DNA of 64,000 nt, from positions 1,302,001 through 1,366,000 of the forward strand of contig NZ_JADLQN010000001.1 of assembly GCF_015477835.1 (NCBI RefSeq). The letters are read 5' to 3'. Positions 38,117 to 46,853 of the stretch are shown here, piece by piece. The first letter of the stretch is position 1. The number at the start of each line of letters is the position of its first letter. The translations under genes and the position numbers were made by a program. The notes under the pieces are model-generated. The model was not told the origin of the DNA, did no database searches, and worked only from the letters and a program-made list of their open reading frames with translations. Source of the DNA: Nocardia higoensis (GTDB taxonomy: Bacteria; Actinomycetota; Actinomycetes; Mycobacteriales; Mycobacteriaceae).

Positions 38117-38151
38117 CTGACATAATCAATGTTTCAGCCGCTGACATAATC
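38117..38151. promoter_or_regulatory. Direct repeat in the mftE-mftR intergenic region
   Basis: CTGACATAATC occurs exactly twice, at 38117-38127 and 38141-38151, 24 bp apart. The second copy contains CATAAT (38145-38150), which ends 6 nt before the mftR GTG and can serve as the -10 of a leaderless transcript. The repeat could be the regulator's binding site. Confidence 0.5.
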
Positions 38152-38156
38152 GAGGG

Positions 38157-38798
38157 GTGACGACCACCCGTCCGGGCCGCCCGCGCGGTACCTCCAAGCG
38201 TGATCTCGAGCTCATCGCGATGCGCCTGTTCAGTGAGCAAGGCTTCGACCACACCACCGTCGAGCACATCGCCGCGGCCGCAGGCATCAGCGGCCGAACC
38301 TTCTTCCGCTACTTCCCCAGCAAAGCCGAAGTCCTCTGGCACCAGTTCGACGCCGAAGTCGACGCCCTGCGCGCGGCTTTCGCGACCGTACCCGCGGATG
38401 TGCCCCTGATGACGGCGGTGCGCGAGGTGGTGGTGCAGGCCAACACCTATCGCGCCGAGGACGTCGAGGAGCTGCGCACCCGCATGCATCTGATCGCCTC
38501 GGTGCCCGCCTTGTCGGCCACCGCGGGTCCGCATTACGACGCCTGGGAACGCGCGGTCGGCGATTTCGCCGCGCGCAGGCTCGGCGAACCGGCGGACGCG
38601 CTGTTGCCGATGGCGGTCGGCCGGACCACTCTGGCCGCGGCCCGCGCGGCCTTCGACGCCTGGCTGCGTCAGGCCGATGCCGACCTGACCGTGTATCTGG
38701 ATCGGGCCCTGTCGGCACTGGAGCGCGGTTTCGCTGTCGGCGGACGAGATCCACACGAGCAAACCCCAGGTTTGGGCGCCGATCGCGGTGGGGTATGA
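38157..38798 (+). CDS. mftR: TetR-family regulator, MftR-like
   Basis: This 213-residue TetR regulator has an N-terminal HTH (RDLELIAMRLFSEQGFDHTTVEHIAAAAGISGRTFFRYFPSKAEVLW, residues about 14-60) that closely resembles MftR of the mycofactocin locus. The known MftR represses the mft genes and responds to long-chain acyl-CoA. The C-terminal ligand domain is helical (LRTRMHLIASVPALSATAGPHYDAWERAV). It shares a 63-bp divergent spacer with mftE, whose only visible target it is. The start is GTG, with CATAAT 6 nt upstream. Confidence 0.75.
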   Translation: MTTTRPGRPRGTSKRDLELIAMRLFSEQGFDHTTVEHIAAAAGISGRTFFRYFPSKAEVLWHQFDAEVDALRAAFATVPADVPLMTAVREVVVQANTYRAEDVEELRTRMHLIASVPALSATAGPHYDAWERAVGDFAARRLGEPADALLPMAVGRTTLAAARAAFDAWLRQADADLTVYLDRALSALERGFAVGGRDPHEQTPGLGADRGGV

Positions 38799-38874
38799 CT
38801 AGGCTCGTGCTCGGCTACGTCCGTGCGCACGTGATCTCCGATGTCGTTTGTCGTCGAAAGGGGCTGGAGCATCC

Positions 38875-39771
38875 ATGTCCGAGGTATCCATGAGCCTTTC
38901 GGCGGACTCACTTCCCGAGGGCCCGGTCGACAACCTGTTGCCCCAGCTCGTCGAACATCTGCGGCAGAACCGCACCGCTCTGCGCGAGGAGTGGGCAAGG
39001 CGCATCACCGACGCCCAGTTGCTCACGGCGATGACCCCGGAGGAGATCTTCTCCGAGGCGACCTCGATCTACGACAACTACGTCGAAGTTCTCGAGACCG
39101 GTAGCGTCGAAGCGCTGCAGGCCTACGCTCGCGATCTGTCCGAACGCCTCATCCCCCGAGGCGTCGAGACCGACGAAGTGCTCGGCATCGTGCTGCTGCT
39201 GCGCGACGTGCTGGCCCGCTCGCTGTTCGAGAAGTACCAGTCGAACTTCAAGTTGCTCAACTACGCACTCGACGCCTACGAGCCCGCGGCCAACCGCATC
39301 GCCAGCATCGTGGCCATCTCGTTCGTGCAGGAGCGCGAGCGCGTCATCCGCCAGCAGCAGGAAGCCATCCGGGAGCTGTCCACCCCGGTCCTGCAGGTTC
39401 GCGAACAGCTGCTCATCCTGCCCATCATCGGCGTACTCGACAGCCAGCGCGCCCGCCAGCTCACCGAGCAACTCCTGCGCGCCATCCGCGCCAACCGCGC
39501 CAAGGTCGTCGTCATCGACATCACCGGCGTGCCCACCATCGACTCCACCGTCGCCAACCACCTCGTCCAGACCGTCGACGCCTCCGGACTCATGGGCGCG
39601 AGCGTCATCATCACCGGCCTGTCCTCCGAGATCGCCCTCACCCTGGTCACCATCGGCCTGGACCTGTCGAAGATGAACGCCGTCGGCGACCTCCAGGGCG
39701 GCATCGAAGAAGCCGAGCGCCTGCTCGGCTACGAAGTGACCCGCGTGTCCATCGAGCGAGACGGGCGCTGA
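38875..39771 (+). CDS. rsbR: RsbR-family stressosome protein (N-globin-like + STAS)
   Basis: RsbR paralogues form the stressosome shell with RsbS and sense stress through their N-terminal domains. The 298-residue protein has a globin-like sensory half (about 15-150, LVEHLRQNRTALREEWARRI... to ...AANRIASIVAISFV) and a linker helix. It ends with a STAS domain (about 165-285) containing the phosphorylatable VVVIDITGVPTIDSTVANHLVQT segment. ATG 38875 has GGAG 5 nt upstream. TAGGCT at 38800-38805 is a candidate -10, giving a 5' leader of about 60 nt. It is first of the rsbR-S-T-X-U series. Confidence 0.9.
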   Translation: MSEVSMSLSADSLPEGPVDNLLPQLVEHLRQNRTALREEWARRITDAQLLTAMTPEEIFSEATSIYDNYVEVLETGSVEALQAYARDLSERLIPRGVETDEVLGIVLLLRDVLARSLFEKYQSNFKLLNYALDAYEPAANRIASIVAISFVQERERVIRQQQEAIRELSTPVLQVREQLLILPIIGVLDSQRARQLTEQLLRAIRANRAKVVVIDITGVPTIDSTVANHLVQTVDASGLMGASVIITGLSSEIALTLVTIGLDLSKMNAVGDLQGGIEEAERLLGYEVTRVSIERDGR

Positions 39772-39784
39772 GCGGGCCCCCCAC

Positions 39785-40174
39785 ATGCCGGTACCCATTC
39801 TCAAGCAGGGCACGTACCTGATCGCGTCGGTCCAGTCCGCGTTGACCGACGCCGACACCGAGCGCCTGCAGGACGACCTGATGAAACAGGTCAGCAAATA
39901 CCGGGCGCACGGCATCATCGTCGACGTCACCGCCATCGATGTGATGGACTCCTTCGCCGCGCGTTCGCTACGCACGATCGCGCACATGACCCAGTTACGC
40001 GGCGCGGAGACGGTCATCGTCGGCCTGCAACCCGAAGTCGCCTTCGCCATGGTGCAACTCGGGCTCACCTTCGAGGACATGCACACCGCCCTCGACCTCG
40101 AAGAAGGACTCGCCTGGCTGGAGAGCAAATCCTCCAGACGGCGCCAGCGAGATGGTCGTGACAGTGGCCGCTGA
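39785..40174 (+). CDS. rsbS: RsbS-like STAS-domain protein
   Basis: RsbS is the scaffold that holds the RsbT kinase in the unstressed stressosome. The 129-residue single STAS domain carries the phosphoacceptor segment VTAIDVMDSFAARSLRT (Ser56) and the typical GIIVDVT strand. It follows rsbR by 13 bp, and its last 23 bp overlap rsbT, so the three are translationally linked. A basic arginine-rich C-terminal tail (SSRRRQRDGRDSGR) lies in the overlapped region. Confidence 0.9.
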   Translation: MPVPILKQGTYLIASVQSALTDADTERLQDDLMKQVSKYRAHGIIVDVTAIDVMDSFAARSLRTIAHMTQLRGAETVIVGLQPEVAFAMVQLGLTFEDMHTALDLEEGLAWLESKSSRRRQRDGRDSGR

Positions 40175-40577
40175 GACCATGGTGATCGTGGTCAAGGTGT
40201 CGGAGGACATCGTGACCGCCAGGCAGGCCGGACGGGAATTGGCGGCCGAACTCGGCTTCTCCCTGACCGACCGCACCATGATCTCGACCGCCATCTCCGA
40301 AATCGCCCGCAATATCACCAGTTACGCCGGGGTCGGCGAGGTCCGCCTGCTCGTCGGTGACCGGGAAGGCCGCAAGGCGCTGGTGGTCCAGGCCGAGGAT
40401 CAGGGACCCGGCATCCGCGACATCTCCCGCGCACTCGACGACGGATTCTCGACCGGTCGCGGTCTCGGCCTCGGCCTGCCCGGCGCGCGGCGATTGATGG
40501 ATCGGCTGACGATCGACTCGGCACCCGGCCGCGGGACCTTGGTGGAGATGTGGAAGTGGGTGCCCAACGGTGCGTGA
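40152..40577 (+). CDS. rsbT: RsbT-like serine/threonine kinase
   Basis: RsbT phosphorylates RsbS and RsbR on stress, is released, and then activates a PP2C phosphatase. The 141-residue GHKL-fold kinase has the N box AISEIARNITSYA, G1 EDQGPGI, and G2 GRGLGLGLPGARRLMDRL. ATG 40152 lies inside the end of rsbS; another in-frame ATG (METMVIVV-like, residue 9) is possible. The stop overlaps the next gene by 8 bp. The likely downstream partner is the RsbU_N domain of the fusion phosphatase two genes on. Confidence 0.92.
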   Translation: MVVTVAAETMVIVVKVSEDIVTARQAGRELAAELGFSLTDRTMISTAISEIARNITSYAGVGEVRLLVGDREGRKALVVQAEDQGPGIRDISRALDDGFSTGRGLGLGLPGARRLMDRLTIDSAPGRGTLVEMWKWVPNGA

Positions 40578-41220
40578 GGACGGGCTCATCGGCAGCATCG
40601 AATGGGCGGTGGCCGGGCGGGCCATGCCGGGACAGCACCGCTCCGGCGACCGGGGTGTCGTGCTCGACGCCGGTGACGGCGTCGTGCTGCTCGCGGCGAT
40701 CGACGGTCTCGGCCACGGCAGCGGCGCGGCCGATGCCGCCGACCGCGCGGCACACGTGCTGTCGGAGAACCGTGGCGAGCCGTTGGATCTGCTGATGGTG
40801 CTGTGCCATCGCGCGATGACCGACACCAGGGGGGCCGCGGTCTCGCTGGCGCTGTTCGCCGACGACGCGATCCACTGGCTCGGTGTCGGCAATGTCGAAT
40901 CGCGACTGCTGGCAGCAGGGCCGGCCGGTATCACCGTGCGCGCCACCGCGCTGCTGACCGGCGGCATCGTCGGCTACCGGCTGCCGCAGACGCTGAAACC
41001 GCAGTCCGCTCGGGTACGCGCGGGCGATCTGCTGCTGATGTCCACCGACGGCGTGCTCGCCTCGGCCTGCGACTCGATCGATTTGTCCAGGTCCACCGCC
41101 GAGATCACGGCGGGCATCGTCGCCGGGCACGTACGCGAGACCGACGACGCGCTGGTTCTGGCCGCGCGCAGCCGTCGCACCAGCACCGAACCCGGCGCGA
41201 TCGGTGGCGGGCTCCGATGA
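40570..41220 (+). CDS. rsbX: RsbX-like PP2C phosphatase
   Basis: RsbX resets the stressosome by dephosphorylating RsbS and RsbR. The 216-residue protein is a minimal PP2C/SpoIIE-type domain with metal-binding aspartates in GDRGVVLDAGDGVVLLAAIDGLGHG and LLLMSTDGVLAS...ETDDALVL. The start overlaps the rsbT stop, and its stop overlaps the next gene as ATGA. Absence of any sensory extension fits the feedback-phosphatase role. Confidence 0.88.
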   Translation: MREDGLIGSIEWAVAGRAMPGQHRSGDRGVVLDAGDGVVLLAAIDGLGHGSGAADAADRAAHVLSENRGEPLDLLMVLCHRAMTDTRGAAVSLALFADDAIHWLGVGNVESRLLAAGPAGITVRATALLTGGIVGYRLPQTLKPQSARVRAGDLLLMSTDGVLASACDSIDLSRSTAEITAGIVAGHVRETDDALVLAARSRRTSTEPGAIGGGLR

Positions 41221-43550
41221 GCGGCCCGCTGCTCGCATTCCTGGACGCCTATGCCGAAGCCCTACGGCGGCACCTGGATTCCCCCACCCACGACACCCTC
41301 TCGGAGGGCTACGAGCTGGGTAGGCGCGCGCTGGTCGAGGGCATCAGCCTGCTCGATCTCACCGAACATCACTTCCGCCTCGCCGCCGAAGCCGAGCGGG
41401 CGGCGACGGCAGCGGGTGCGCCCGATGCCAGGATCGCCGAAAGCGCGCTGGAGTTCCTGCTCCAGACCCTCGCTGCCCTGGACATCGCCACCCGCGGCTA
41501 TCTCGACGGCACCCGCCGCTACGAGCAACAGCGTTCCCGCGCCGACGATCTCGCCGGTCGCGACGCCTTCCGCACCGCGCTGGTGGAATCGCTGCAGGAC
41601 GGCTTCTTCGTCGCCACCGCCGACGGCACCGTCATCGAGGTGAACGCCGCCTTCGGCGCGCTCACCGGGTACGGCGCGGCGGGTGTGCCCTATCCCCTGC
41701 CGCATCCGTGGTCGCTGCCCGAAGGCGGTGGCTATCCGAATCTGAGCACCGAGGTCCCACGGTTGGTGCTGCCGATCCGCCATCGCGACGGCAGGCGGCT
41801 GTTCTTGTCCGTCAGCACCAGCGCCCTGGTGAAGCCGGAGAACAACGAGCTGATCTACGTGGGCACCATCCGCGACGTCACCGCCGAACACGCTGCACAG
41901 GAACGCGATCAGGCCGCCAACCGGCTGGTGACCGCGGTCGGCGCGGCGACCAGCGTGATGGAGGTGCTCTCGGTCGGCCTGGACGAACTGCGCCACACGG
42001 TCGACGCGGAGTCGGCGGTGGTCATGGTGTGGCCGACCCGTCATGGCGCACCGGAGGTCTACATCTCCGGCAAAGTCCCCGAAGCCGATTCCGGCAGCGC
42101 CCGCGAGGCCGATTCCGGCAGCGCCTTCCCCGCCGATTCCGGCAGCGCGGCGACCCGGCGGCTGCTCGAGCGCGCGCGCAAGCGGCCGCCGCGCAGCCTG
42201 TCGGCCGTTCCGGAAGGCGCCGACAGCTCCGAGGGCATCGTCGCTCCGCTCGGAGAGACCGGGGATGCCGCGCTGTACCTGCGCTTCGCCCCGCCCCGCG
42301 CGATCAACAGCGCCGACTGGACGCTGTTCTCGCTGCTGATCGGGCATCTCAGCGTCGCGGTGCAGCGGGCCCGCAACTTCGATCAGGCCCGCGCGACCTC
42401 GCTGACGCTGCAGCGCGCCATGCTCGGCCCGATCGAGCTGCCGCCCCGGTTCTCCGTGCACTACGAGCCCGCGCTGCCGCCGCTCGAGATCGGCGGCGAC
42501 TGGTACGACGTGGTTCCCTTGCGCGACGGCACGATCGGCGTCATCGTCGGGGACTGTGTGGGCCGTGGCCTGTCCGCGGCCGTGGTGATGGGCCAATTGC
42601 GCACGGCCGGAAGGGCATTGCTGCTGCGCGGCGCCGGACCGGCCCAACTGCTCGCCGAACTGGACGCCGTGGCCTCGCGTATCCCCGGCGCGATGTGCAC
42701 GACGGCGTGCGCCGCCGTGCTCGACCCGGCGCGCGGGGTGGTGCGGTACAGCAATGCCGGGCACATGCCGCTCATCCTGGCCGAGGCGGGCAAGCCGGGC
42801 AGGAGGTTGGACGGCGGACGAGCGGTGCCGCTGGCGACCTTCGAGCTGACGCGCAGGCCCGAGGCCACCACCGCACTGGCACCCGGCTCGACGCTGGTGC
42901 TGTTCACCGACGGCCTGGTGGAGCGGCGGGGCGTGGACATCGACGACAGCTTCGCCCGGATCTGCGCAGTACTGGCCGACCAGAGCGAGAAGCTGCCGCG
43001 CGAGGTCGCCGACGCGGTGCTGCGCGAACTCAGCCCGGACGCCGGCTACGACGACGACGTCGCGATGGTGGTCTACCGCCAGCCGCCCGCTCCCCTGCAT
43101 CTGGACCTGCCCGCCGAGGCCGGGCTGCTGTCCGGACTGCGCCGCACCCTGCGCAGCTGGCTCTGGGCCGCCGCCGTACCGCACGAGCTGGCCTCCGATC
43201 TGGTGGCGGCGGCCAACGAGGCGTGCACCAACAGCGTCGAGCACGCCTACCCGGCCGGCGGGACGTCCCCCCGGGTGGAGCTGAACGCTTACACCCGGCA
43301 CGAGCCCGGCTCGGAGTCGGGCGCCGAGAAACTCGTCATCGAGGTGTTCGACACCGGCGTGTGGCGGCCCCGTTCGGCTGATCCCGGAAACCGGGGCCGC
43401 GGTATCGACATGATGCGCGCGCTCACCGACGAGCTCGAGATCGACCACTCCGACACCGGAACCCGGGTCAGGATGTCGGTGACCCTGCCCGCGACGGTCA
43501 AATCACCGGTGGCCAATCCGCTGCGCGGCACCGACCTCACGGTCGGCTGA
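41217..43550 (+). CDS. RsbU_N-PAS-GAF-PP2C-HATPase fusion phosphatase
   Basis: This 777-residue effector combines five parts. They are an RsbU N-terminal RsbT-binding-like helical domain (about 1-105), PAS (about 115-225, FRTALVESLQDGFFVATADGTV), GAF (about 230-385), SpoIIE-type PP2C (about 405-610, GGDWYDVVPL, VGDCVGRGLSAA, FTDGLVE) and a GHKL ATPase of the RsbW type (about 625-765, AANEACTNSVEHAYPAGG, DPGNRGRGIDMM). Released RsbT should activate it; the phosphatase would act on an RsbV-like antagonist and the ATPase could act as an anti-sigma kinase. No sigma factor or rsbV is adjacent. The GAF part holds a short threefold repeat. Confidence 0.9.
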   Translation: MSGPLLAFLDAYAEALRRHLDSPTHDTLSEGYELGRRALVEGISLLDLTEHHFRLAAEAERAATAAGAPDARIAESALEFLLQTLAALDIATRGYLDGTRRYEQQRSRADDLAGRDAFRTALVESLQDGFFVATADGTVIEVNAAFGALTGYGAAGVPYPLPHPWSLPEGGGYPNLSTEVPRLVLPIRHRDGRRLFLSVSTSALVKPENNELIYVGTIRDVTAEHAAQERDQAANRLVTAVGAATSVMEVLSVGLDELRHTVDAESAVVMVWPTRHGAPEVYISGKVPEADSGSAREADSGSAFPADSGSAATRRLLERARKRPPRSLSAVPEGADSSEGIVAPLGETGDAALYLRFAPPRAINSADWTLFSLLIGHLSVAVQRARNFDQARATSLTLQRAMLGPIELPPRFSVHYEPALPPLEIGGDWYDVVPLRDGTIGVIVGDCVGRGLSAAVVMGQLRTAGRALLLRGAGPAQLLAELDAVASRIPGAMCTTACAAVLDPARGVVRYSNAGHMPLILAEAGKPGRRLDGGRAVPLATFELTRRPEATTALAPGSTLVLFTDGLVERRGVDIDDSFARICAVLADQSEKLPREVADAVLRELSPDAGYDDDVAMVVYRQPPAPLHLDLPAEAGLLSGLRRTLRSWLWAAAVPHELASDLVAAANEACTNSVEHAYPAGGTSPRVELNAYTRHEPGSESGAEKLVIEVFDTGVWRPRSADPGNRGRGIDMMRALTDELEIDHSDTGTRVRMSVTLPATVKSPVANPLRGTDLTVG
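42084..42148 (+). repeat. 24-bp repeat inside the GAF domain
   Basis: The 17-bp sequence GCCGATTCCGGCAGCGC recurs exactly at 42084-42100, 42108-42124 and 42132-42148, a 24-bp period. It encodes three copies of xADSGSAx in a loop of the GAF domain. It is a recent-looking in-frame expansion. Confidence 0.95.
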
Positions 43551-43565
43551 TCGCGGCGCTGCCGA

Positions 43566-44084
43566 TTACGAGCGCGCGGTGTCCTGACGCCTGGGCAGTT
43601 TCCAGCCCGGCCGCGGGTAATGGCAGGTGTAGCCGTTCGGGAAGCGCACCAGGTAATCCTGGTGCTCGGGCTCGGCATCCCAGAAGTCTCCGGCCGGGGT
43701 GACCTCGGTGACCACCGGTCCGGGCCACAGGCCGGAGGCCTCCACATCGGCGATGGTCTCGCGGGCGATCGCCTGCTGCTCGTCGTCGAGGTAGAAGATC
43801 GCCGACCGGTAGCTGGTGCCGACGTCGTTGCCCTGCCGGTCCTTGGTGGTCGGATCGTGGATCTGGAAGAAGAACTCGAGCAGCGCCCGGTAGTCGGTCT
43901 GCCGGGGGTCGTACTCGATCTCGACCGCTTCGGCGTGGCCGGGATGGTTGCGGTAGGTCGGATGATCGTTGCGGCCGCCGGTGTAACCGACGCGGGTGGA
44001 CACCACGCCGGGCTGCTTGCGGATCAGGTCCTGCATACCCCAGAAGCATCCGCCTGCCAGGATCGCCCTTCGCGTGCCGGTCAC
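43566..44084 (-). CDS. msrA: Peptide-methionine (S)-S-oxide reductase MsrA
   Basis: MsrA repairs the S epimer of methionine sulfoxide in proteins. The 172-residue protein has the catalytic motif GGCFWG (Cys13), the substrate-pocket [13 protein letters not shown] and [14 protein letters not shown]. It has an [25 protein letters not shown]-terminus with a recycling cysteine. The start is GTG at 44084, with a strong GGAGG site 6 nt upstream. It is convergent with the stressosome operon (15 bp between stops), thematically close as an oxidative-damage repair gene. Confidence 0.96.
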   Translation of the reverse strand: MTGTRRAILAGGCFWGMQDLIRKQPGVVSTRVGYTGGRNDHPTYRNHPGHAEAVEIEYDPRQTDYRALLEFFFQIHDPTTKDRQGNDVGTSYRSAIFYLDDEQQAIARETIADVEASGLWPGPVVTEVTPAGDFWDAEPEHQDYLVRFPNGYTCHYPRPGWKLPRRQDTARS

Positions 44085-44167
44085 ATTTCCTCCTCGCGTC
44101 GTCGGGTGATCAGCGCGATCGAGTGATCGCGCATCCGGTACAACCCGCAGTGGGGCCGGAAAGTTCC

Positions 44168-45121
44168 TCAGGCCCGGCCGAACCTGTCGGCCAGCGCGCG
44201 CAGCCGCTCCCGCAGTATCTGCGGGGCCACGACCTCGAAGTCGGCGTCGAGCATGCCGAGGCCCATGATCGGCCATTCCAGCGAATCCGCGGTCATGTGC
44301 ACGCGGCAGGTGTGCGCGTCGATCTCCTCGATGGTGCTCCACCGGCCGATCCGCTCGCGCACCAGCTCGGCGGAGGTCGCGACGACGACTTCGATGGTGT
44401 ACGGGCGGGGGATCTGATCCATTCCGGAGCGGACGAATGCGGCCGCGTCGGCGGCGGGCAGCTCGCGCGGGCGGAATCGCGAGCCGTCGGCGCGCGGGTC
44501 GGTGAGCCGGTCGACGCGGAAGCTGCGCCAGTCGTGCCGATCGAGGTCGTAGGCCACCAGATACCAGCGTCGCCCGAGCGCCACCAGCCGATGCGGTTCG
44601 GTGTGACGTTCGGAGCCGCGGCCGTCGGCGGCCGTGTAGTCGAAACGTAGCCGTTCGTTGTCGCGGCAGGCCAGCGCGACGGTGGTGAGTGCCGCCGGAT
44701 CCATCGGGGATCGGCCCGCGGGCCCCCACGCCGCCGGGACCGTCATCGCGCGTAAGGCGTCGACCCGTTTGCGCAGTCGCGGCGGCATCACCTGGATCAC
44801 CTTGGCCAGCACCCGAACCGCGGATTCGGCGATCCCGTCGACACTGCCGTGCACGGCGGCCTGCATGCCGACCACGAGCGCGACCGCCTCGTCGTCGTCG
44901 ATCATCAGCGGCGGCAGCGCGGCGCCCGGTGCGAGCTGATAGCCGCCGTCGACGCCGCGCTGTGCTTGCACCGGATAGCCGAGGTCGCGCAGACGGTCCA
45001 CATCGCGGCGTAGCGTACGGGCGGAGACGCCGAGCCGGTCGGCGAGTTCGCCGCCCGGCCAGTACTTGTGGGTCTGCAAGAGGGACAACAGTCGCAGTGT
45101 CCGGGTGCTGGTAGCGGCCAT
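44168..45121 (-). CDS. WYL-domain HTH (DeoR/YafY-type) transcriptional regulator
   Basis: This 317-residue regulator has an N-terminal winged helix ([46 protein letters not shown]) and a central WYL domain ([49 protein letters not shown]). A C-terminal WCX extension follows. Such proteins are ligand-sensing repressors or activators. ATG 45121 has GATAAT 7 nt upstream (leaderless). It is divergent from a DinB protein; a perfect palindrome in the spacer is the likely operator for both. Confidence 0.9.
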   Translation of the reverse strand: MAATSTRTLRLLSLLQTHKYWPGGELADRLGVSARTLRRDVDRLRDLGYPVQAQRGVDGGYQLAPGAALPPLMIDDDEAVALVVGMQAAVHGSVDGIAESAVRVLAKVIQVMPPRLRKRVDALRAMTVPAAWGPAGRSPMDPAALTTVALACRDNERLRFDYTAADGRGSERHTEPHRLVALGRRWYLVAYDLDRHDWRSFRVDRLTDPRADGSRFRPRELPAADAAAFVRSGMDQIPRPYTIEVVVATSAELVRERIGRWSTIEEIDAHTCRVHMTADSLEWPIMGLGMLDADFEVVAPQILRERLRALADRFGRA

Positions 45122-45137
45122 GGTCGAAATTATCGTT

Positions 45138-45168
45138 CCTATTGCGGACAGAAAGTGGCCGCAATAGG
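45138..45168. promoter_or_regulatory. Perfect palindrome between WYL regulator and DinB genes
   Basis: CCTATTGCGG (45138-45147) and CCGCAATAGG (45159-45168) are perfect inverted 10-bp arms with an 11-bp spacer. They cover the -35 side of the regulator's promoter (its GATAAT -10 is at 45129-45134) and precede dinB by about 50 bp. It is the probable operator of the WYL regulator. Confidence 0.75.
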
Positions 45169-45216
45169 TCCTACCTTGGGTTTCGAACGGAAAACGAACT
45201 CCGAAAGGGCGACATC

Positions 45217-45750
45217 GTGAACGACACCGCAACCTCCACCACCGCGCTGACCGGCGAGCGCGCCGCGCTGCTGAAGGCGCTGGGCAAGGCGCGCTTCTTC
45301 CTCCGGCACACGGTGAACGGACTCACCGACGAGCAGGCGGGCATCCGCAGCACGGTCAGCGAACTGTGCCTGGGCGGGCTGATCAAGCATGTCGCCGGAT
45401 GCGAGGAGGGCTGGGTGAACTTCATCCTCGACGGCACCTCGGCGATGAAGGACTTCGACGACATGACCGAAGCCGACTACCAGAAGCGCGACGAGGAGTT
45501 CCGCATGCTGCCCGGCGAGACTCTCGCCGGCGTCCTCGCCCGGTACGAGGCGGTCGCCGCCCGCACCGACGAGATCGTGGCCACCGTCGACCTCGACCGC
45601 GCGTGGCCGCTGCCGAAGGCGCCGTGGTTCGAGAACGAGAGCTGGTCGACCCGCGAGGTGCTGCTGCACATCATCGCCGAGACCACCCAGCACTCGGGTC
45701 ACGCCGACATCCTGCGCGAGGCCATCGACGGTCAGAAGACGATGGGGTGA
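45217..45750 (+). CDS. DinB family metal-dependent four-helix protein
   Basis: This 177-residue DinB/MSMEG_5817-like protein has a four-helix bundle with three putative metal-binding histidines, in GGLIKHVAGCEEGW and in LLHIIAETTQHSGHADILRE. The family includes thiol-S-transferases that use mycothiol or bacillithiol. GTG 45217 follows GAAAGGG by 7 nt. It is paired divergently with the WYL regulator. The substrate is unknown; a stress or detoxification role is inferred from the pairing. Confidence 0.88.
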   Translation: MNDTATSTTALTGERAALLKALGKARFFLRHTVNGLTDEQAGIRSTVSELCLGGLIKHVAGCEEGWVNFILDGTSAMKDFDDMTEADYQKRDEEFRMLPGETLAGVLARYEAVAARTDEIVATVDLDRAWPLPKAPWFENESWSTREVLLHIIAETTQHSGHADILREAIDGQKTMG

Positions 45751-45843
45751 GCCGTCCGGACGAGGGTCCGAGCCGTCGCCGGATCGTGCGGGGCGCCGAA
45801 GCGAACGCCCCGGCCGGGCCCGATCCGCGCTTACCCTGGTGTC

Positions 45844-46047
45844 ATGACAGGTAAGAACATCGATCGAGTCCGGGCACGCTCTGCCCTGGAGACGGTCAAG
45901 GAGAGTCCGTTCATCGCCGCGGTCGCGCTCGCGCCGGTCGCGGTGGTGCTGGGCGTGGTCTGGTTGCTGACCAACGGCTGGATCGCGTTCCTGCTGCTGG
46001 TGCTGCTGGGCGCGGGCGCCGTGGTGGGCGGCAAGTTCCTGCGCTGA
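45844..46047 (+). CDS. Small two-segment membrane protein
   Basis: This 67-residue protein has a basic cytoplasmic N-terminus (KNIDRVRARSALETVKESPF) followed by two hydrophobic segments (about 24-43 and 47-64), ending GGKFLR. I do not recognise the family. TACCCT ends 6 nt before the ATG, consistent with a leaderless small mRNA, and the composition is that of a real membrane protein. It stands between dinB and a pseudogene. Confidence 0.6.
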   Translation: MTGKNIDRVRARSALETVKESPFIAAVALAPVAVVLGVVWLLTNGWIAFLLLVLLGAGAVVGGKFLR

Positions 46048-46229
46048 ACCGCTCGCGCCCCCGCCGACCGAGCCATGGCGTCCGGGTCGCCATCCAGCGC
46101 TGGGCCGGTACCCCGTGAGCCCGCCGACATCATCGGACGGCGGCGTGTTCCTCATGGCTCGGGTCGGGCAGTCTGCTGTCCGGGTCGCCGGGATGGTTCG
46201 GGTCGGGTAGGTGACCGAGCGCGAGGTCC

Positions 46230-46757
46230 TGGAAGTCGGCGTCGACATTGGCCGAGGTGGACGTGGTGACCGAGAAGACCGGGCCCGGGCAGCAGGGCTT
46301 CCTCGGGATGGACTACTCCGCGGCCGACGGTGTGCCGTTCTTCGACCTGAAGTCCGATTTCCTCTCCAACGGAGAGCCTTTCGAGCGCAAGATCTCCGGC
46401 GAGGACATCCCCGACATCATCTTCACCTCCGGGACCACCGGCCGGTCCAAGGGCGTGATGATGAACCACCGGCAATCCTTGCGCAGGTATGCCGAGTGCT
46501 GCCCGGACCGCCGACGCTGTATCACTCTCTGCTCGAGGCAGGCCCCGGACACGACCTGTCCTCCCTGCGCGCCGCCGTCACCGGTGCCGCCGCCATCGAG
46601 CCCGACGGCTGGCTGCACACCGGTGACCTGGGTGAACTCGACCCGGAGGGACGGCTACGTATCCTCGGCCGTAAGAAGGACATCGCTCGGTGCGTTTCCT
46701 GGACGGGCTACCGCTCAACGCCACCGGCAAGGTGCAGAAGGATCAATTGCCAACGTG
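46230..46757 (+). pseudogene. Remnant of FadD3-like acyl-CoA synthetase
   Basis: Four ordered fragments of one AMP-forming ligase survive. Frame 1 has the AMP motif [20 protein letters not shown]. After a frameshift near 46493, [14 protein letters not shown]...[13 protein letters not shown] follows. This is joined in frame, with about 130 residues lost, to [27 protein letters not shown]. After a second shift near 46683 comes [18 protein letters not shown]. Wording and order match FadD3, the HIP-CoA ligase of steroid C/D-ring degradation. At least three deletions make it non-functional. Confidence 0.8.
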
Positions 46758-46853
46758 ACGGCCGGACGCCAGGCGGCAGGCCTGCGCGGCGCCGGCGCTA
46801 TCGCCGCGAGCTGCGCTCGCACTGCTCCCGGGTCACGACCCCCGACCGCGTAG

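Noticed and set aside
46211..46853. Two overlapping intact genes suggested by open frames at this place
   Set aside because: Read together, the frames hold ordered fragments of one FadD3-like ligase broken by frameshifts and deletions, so a pseudogene is the right call.
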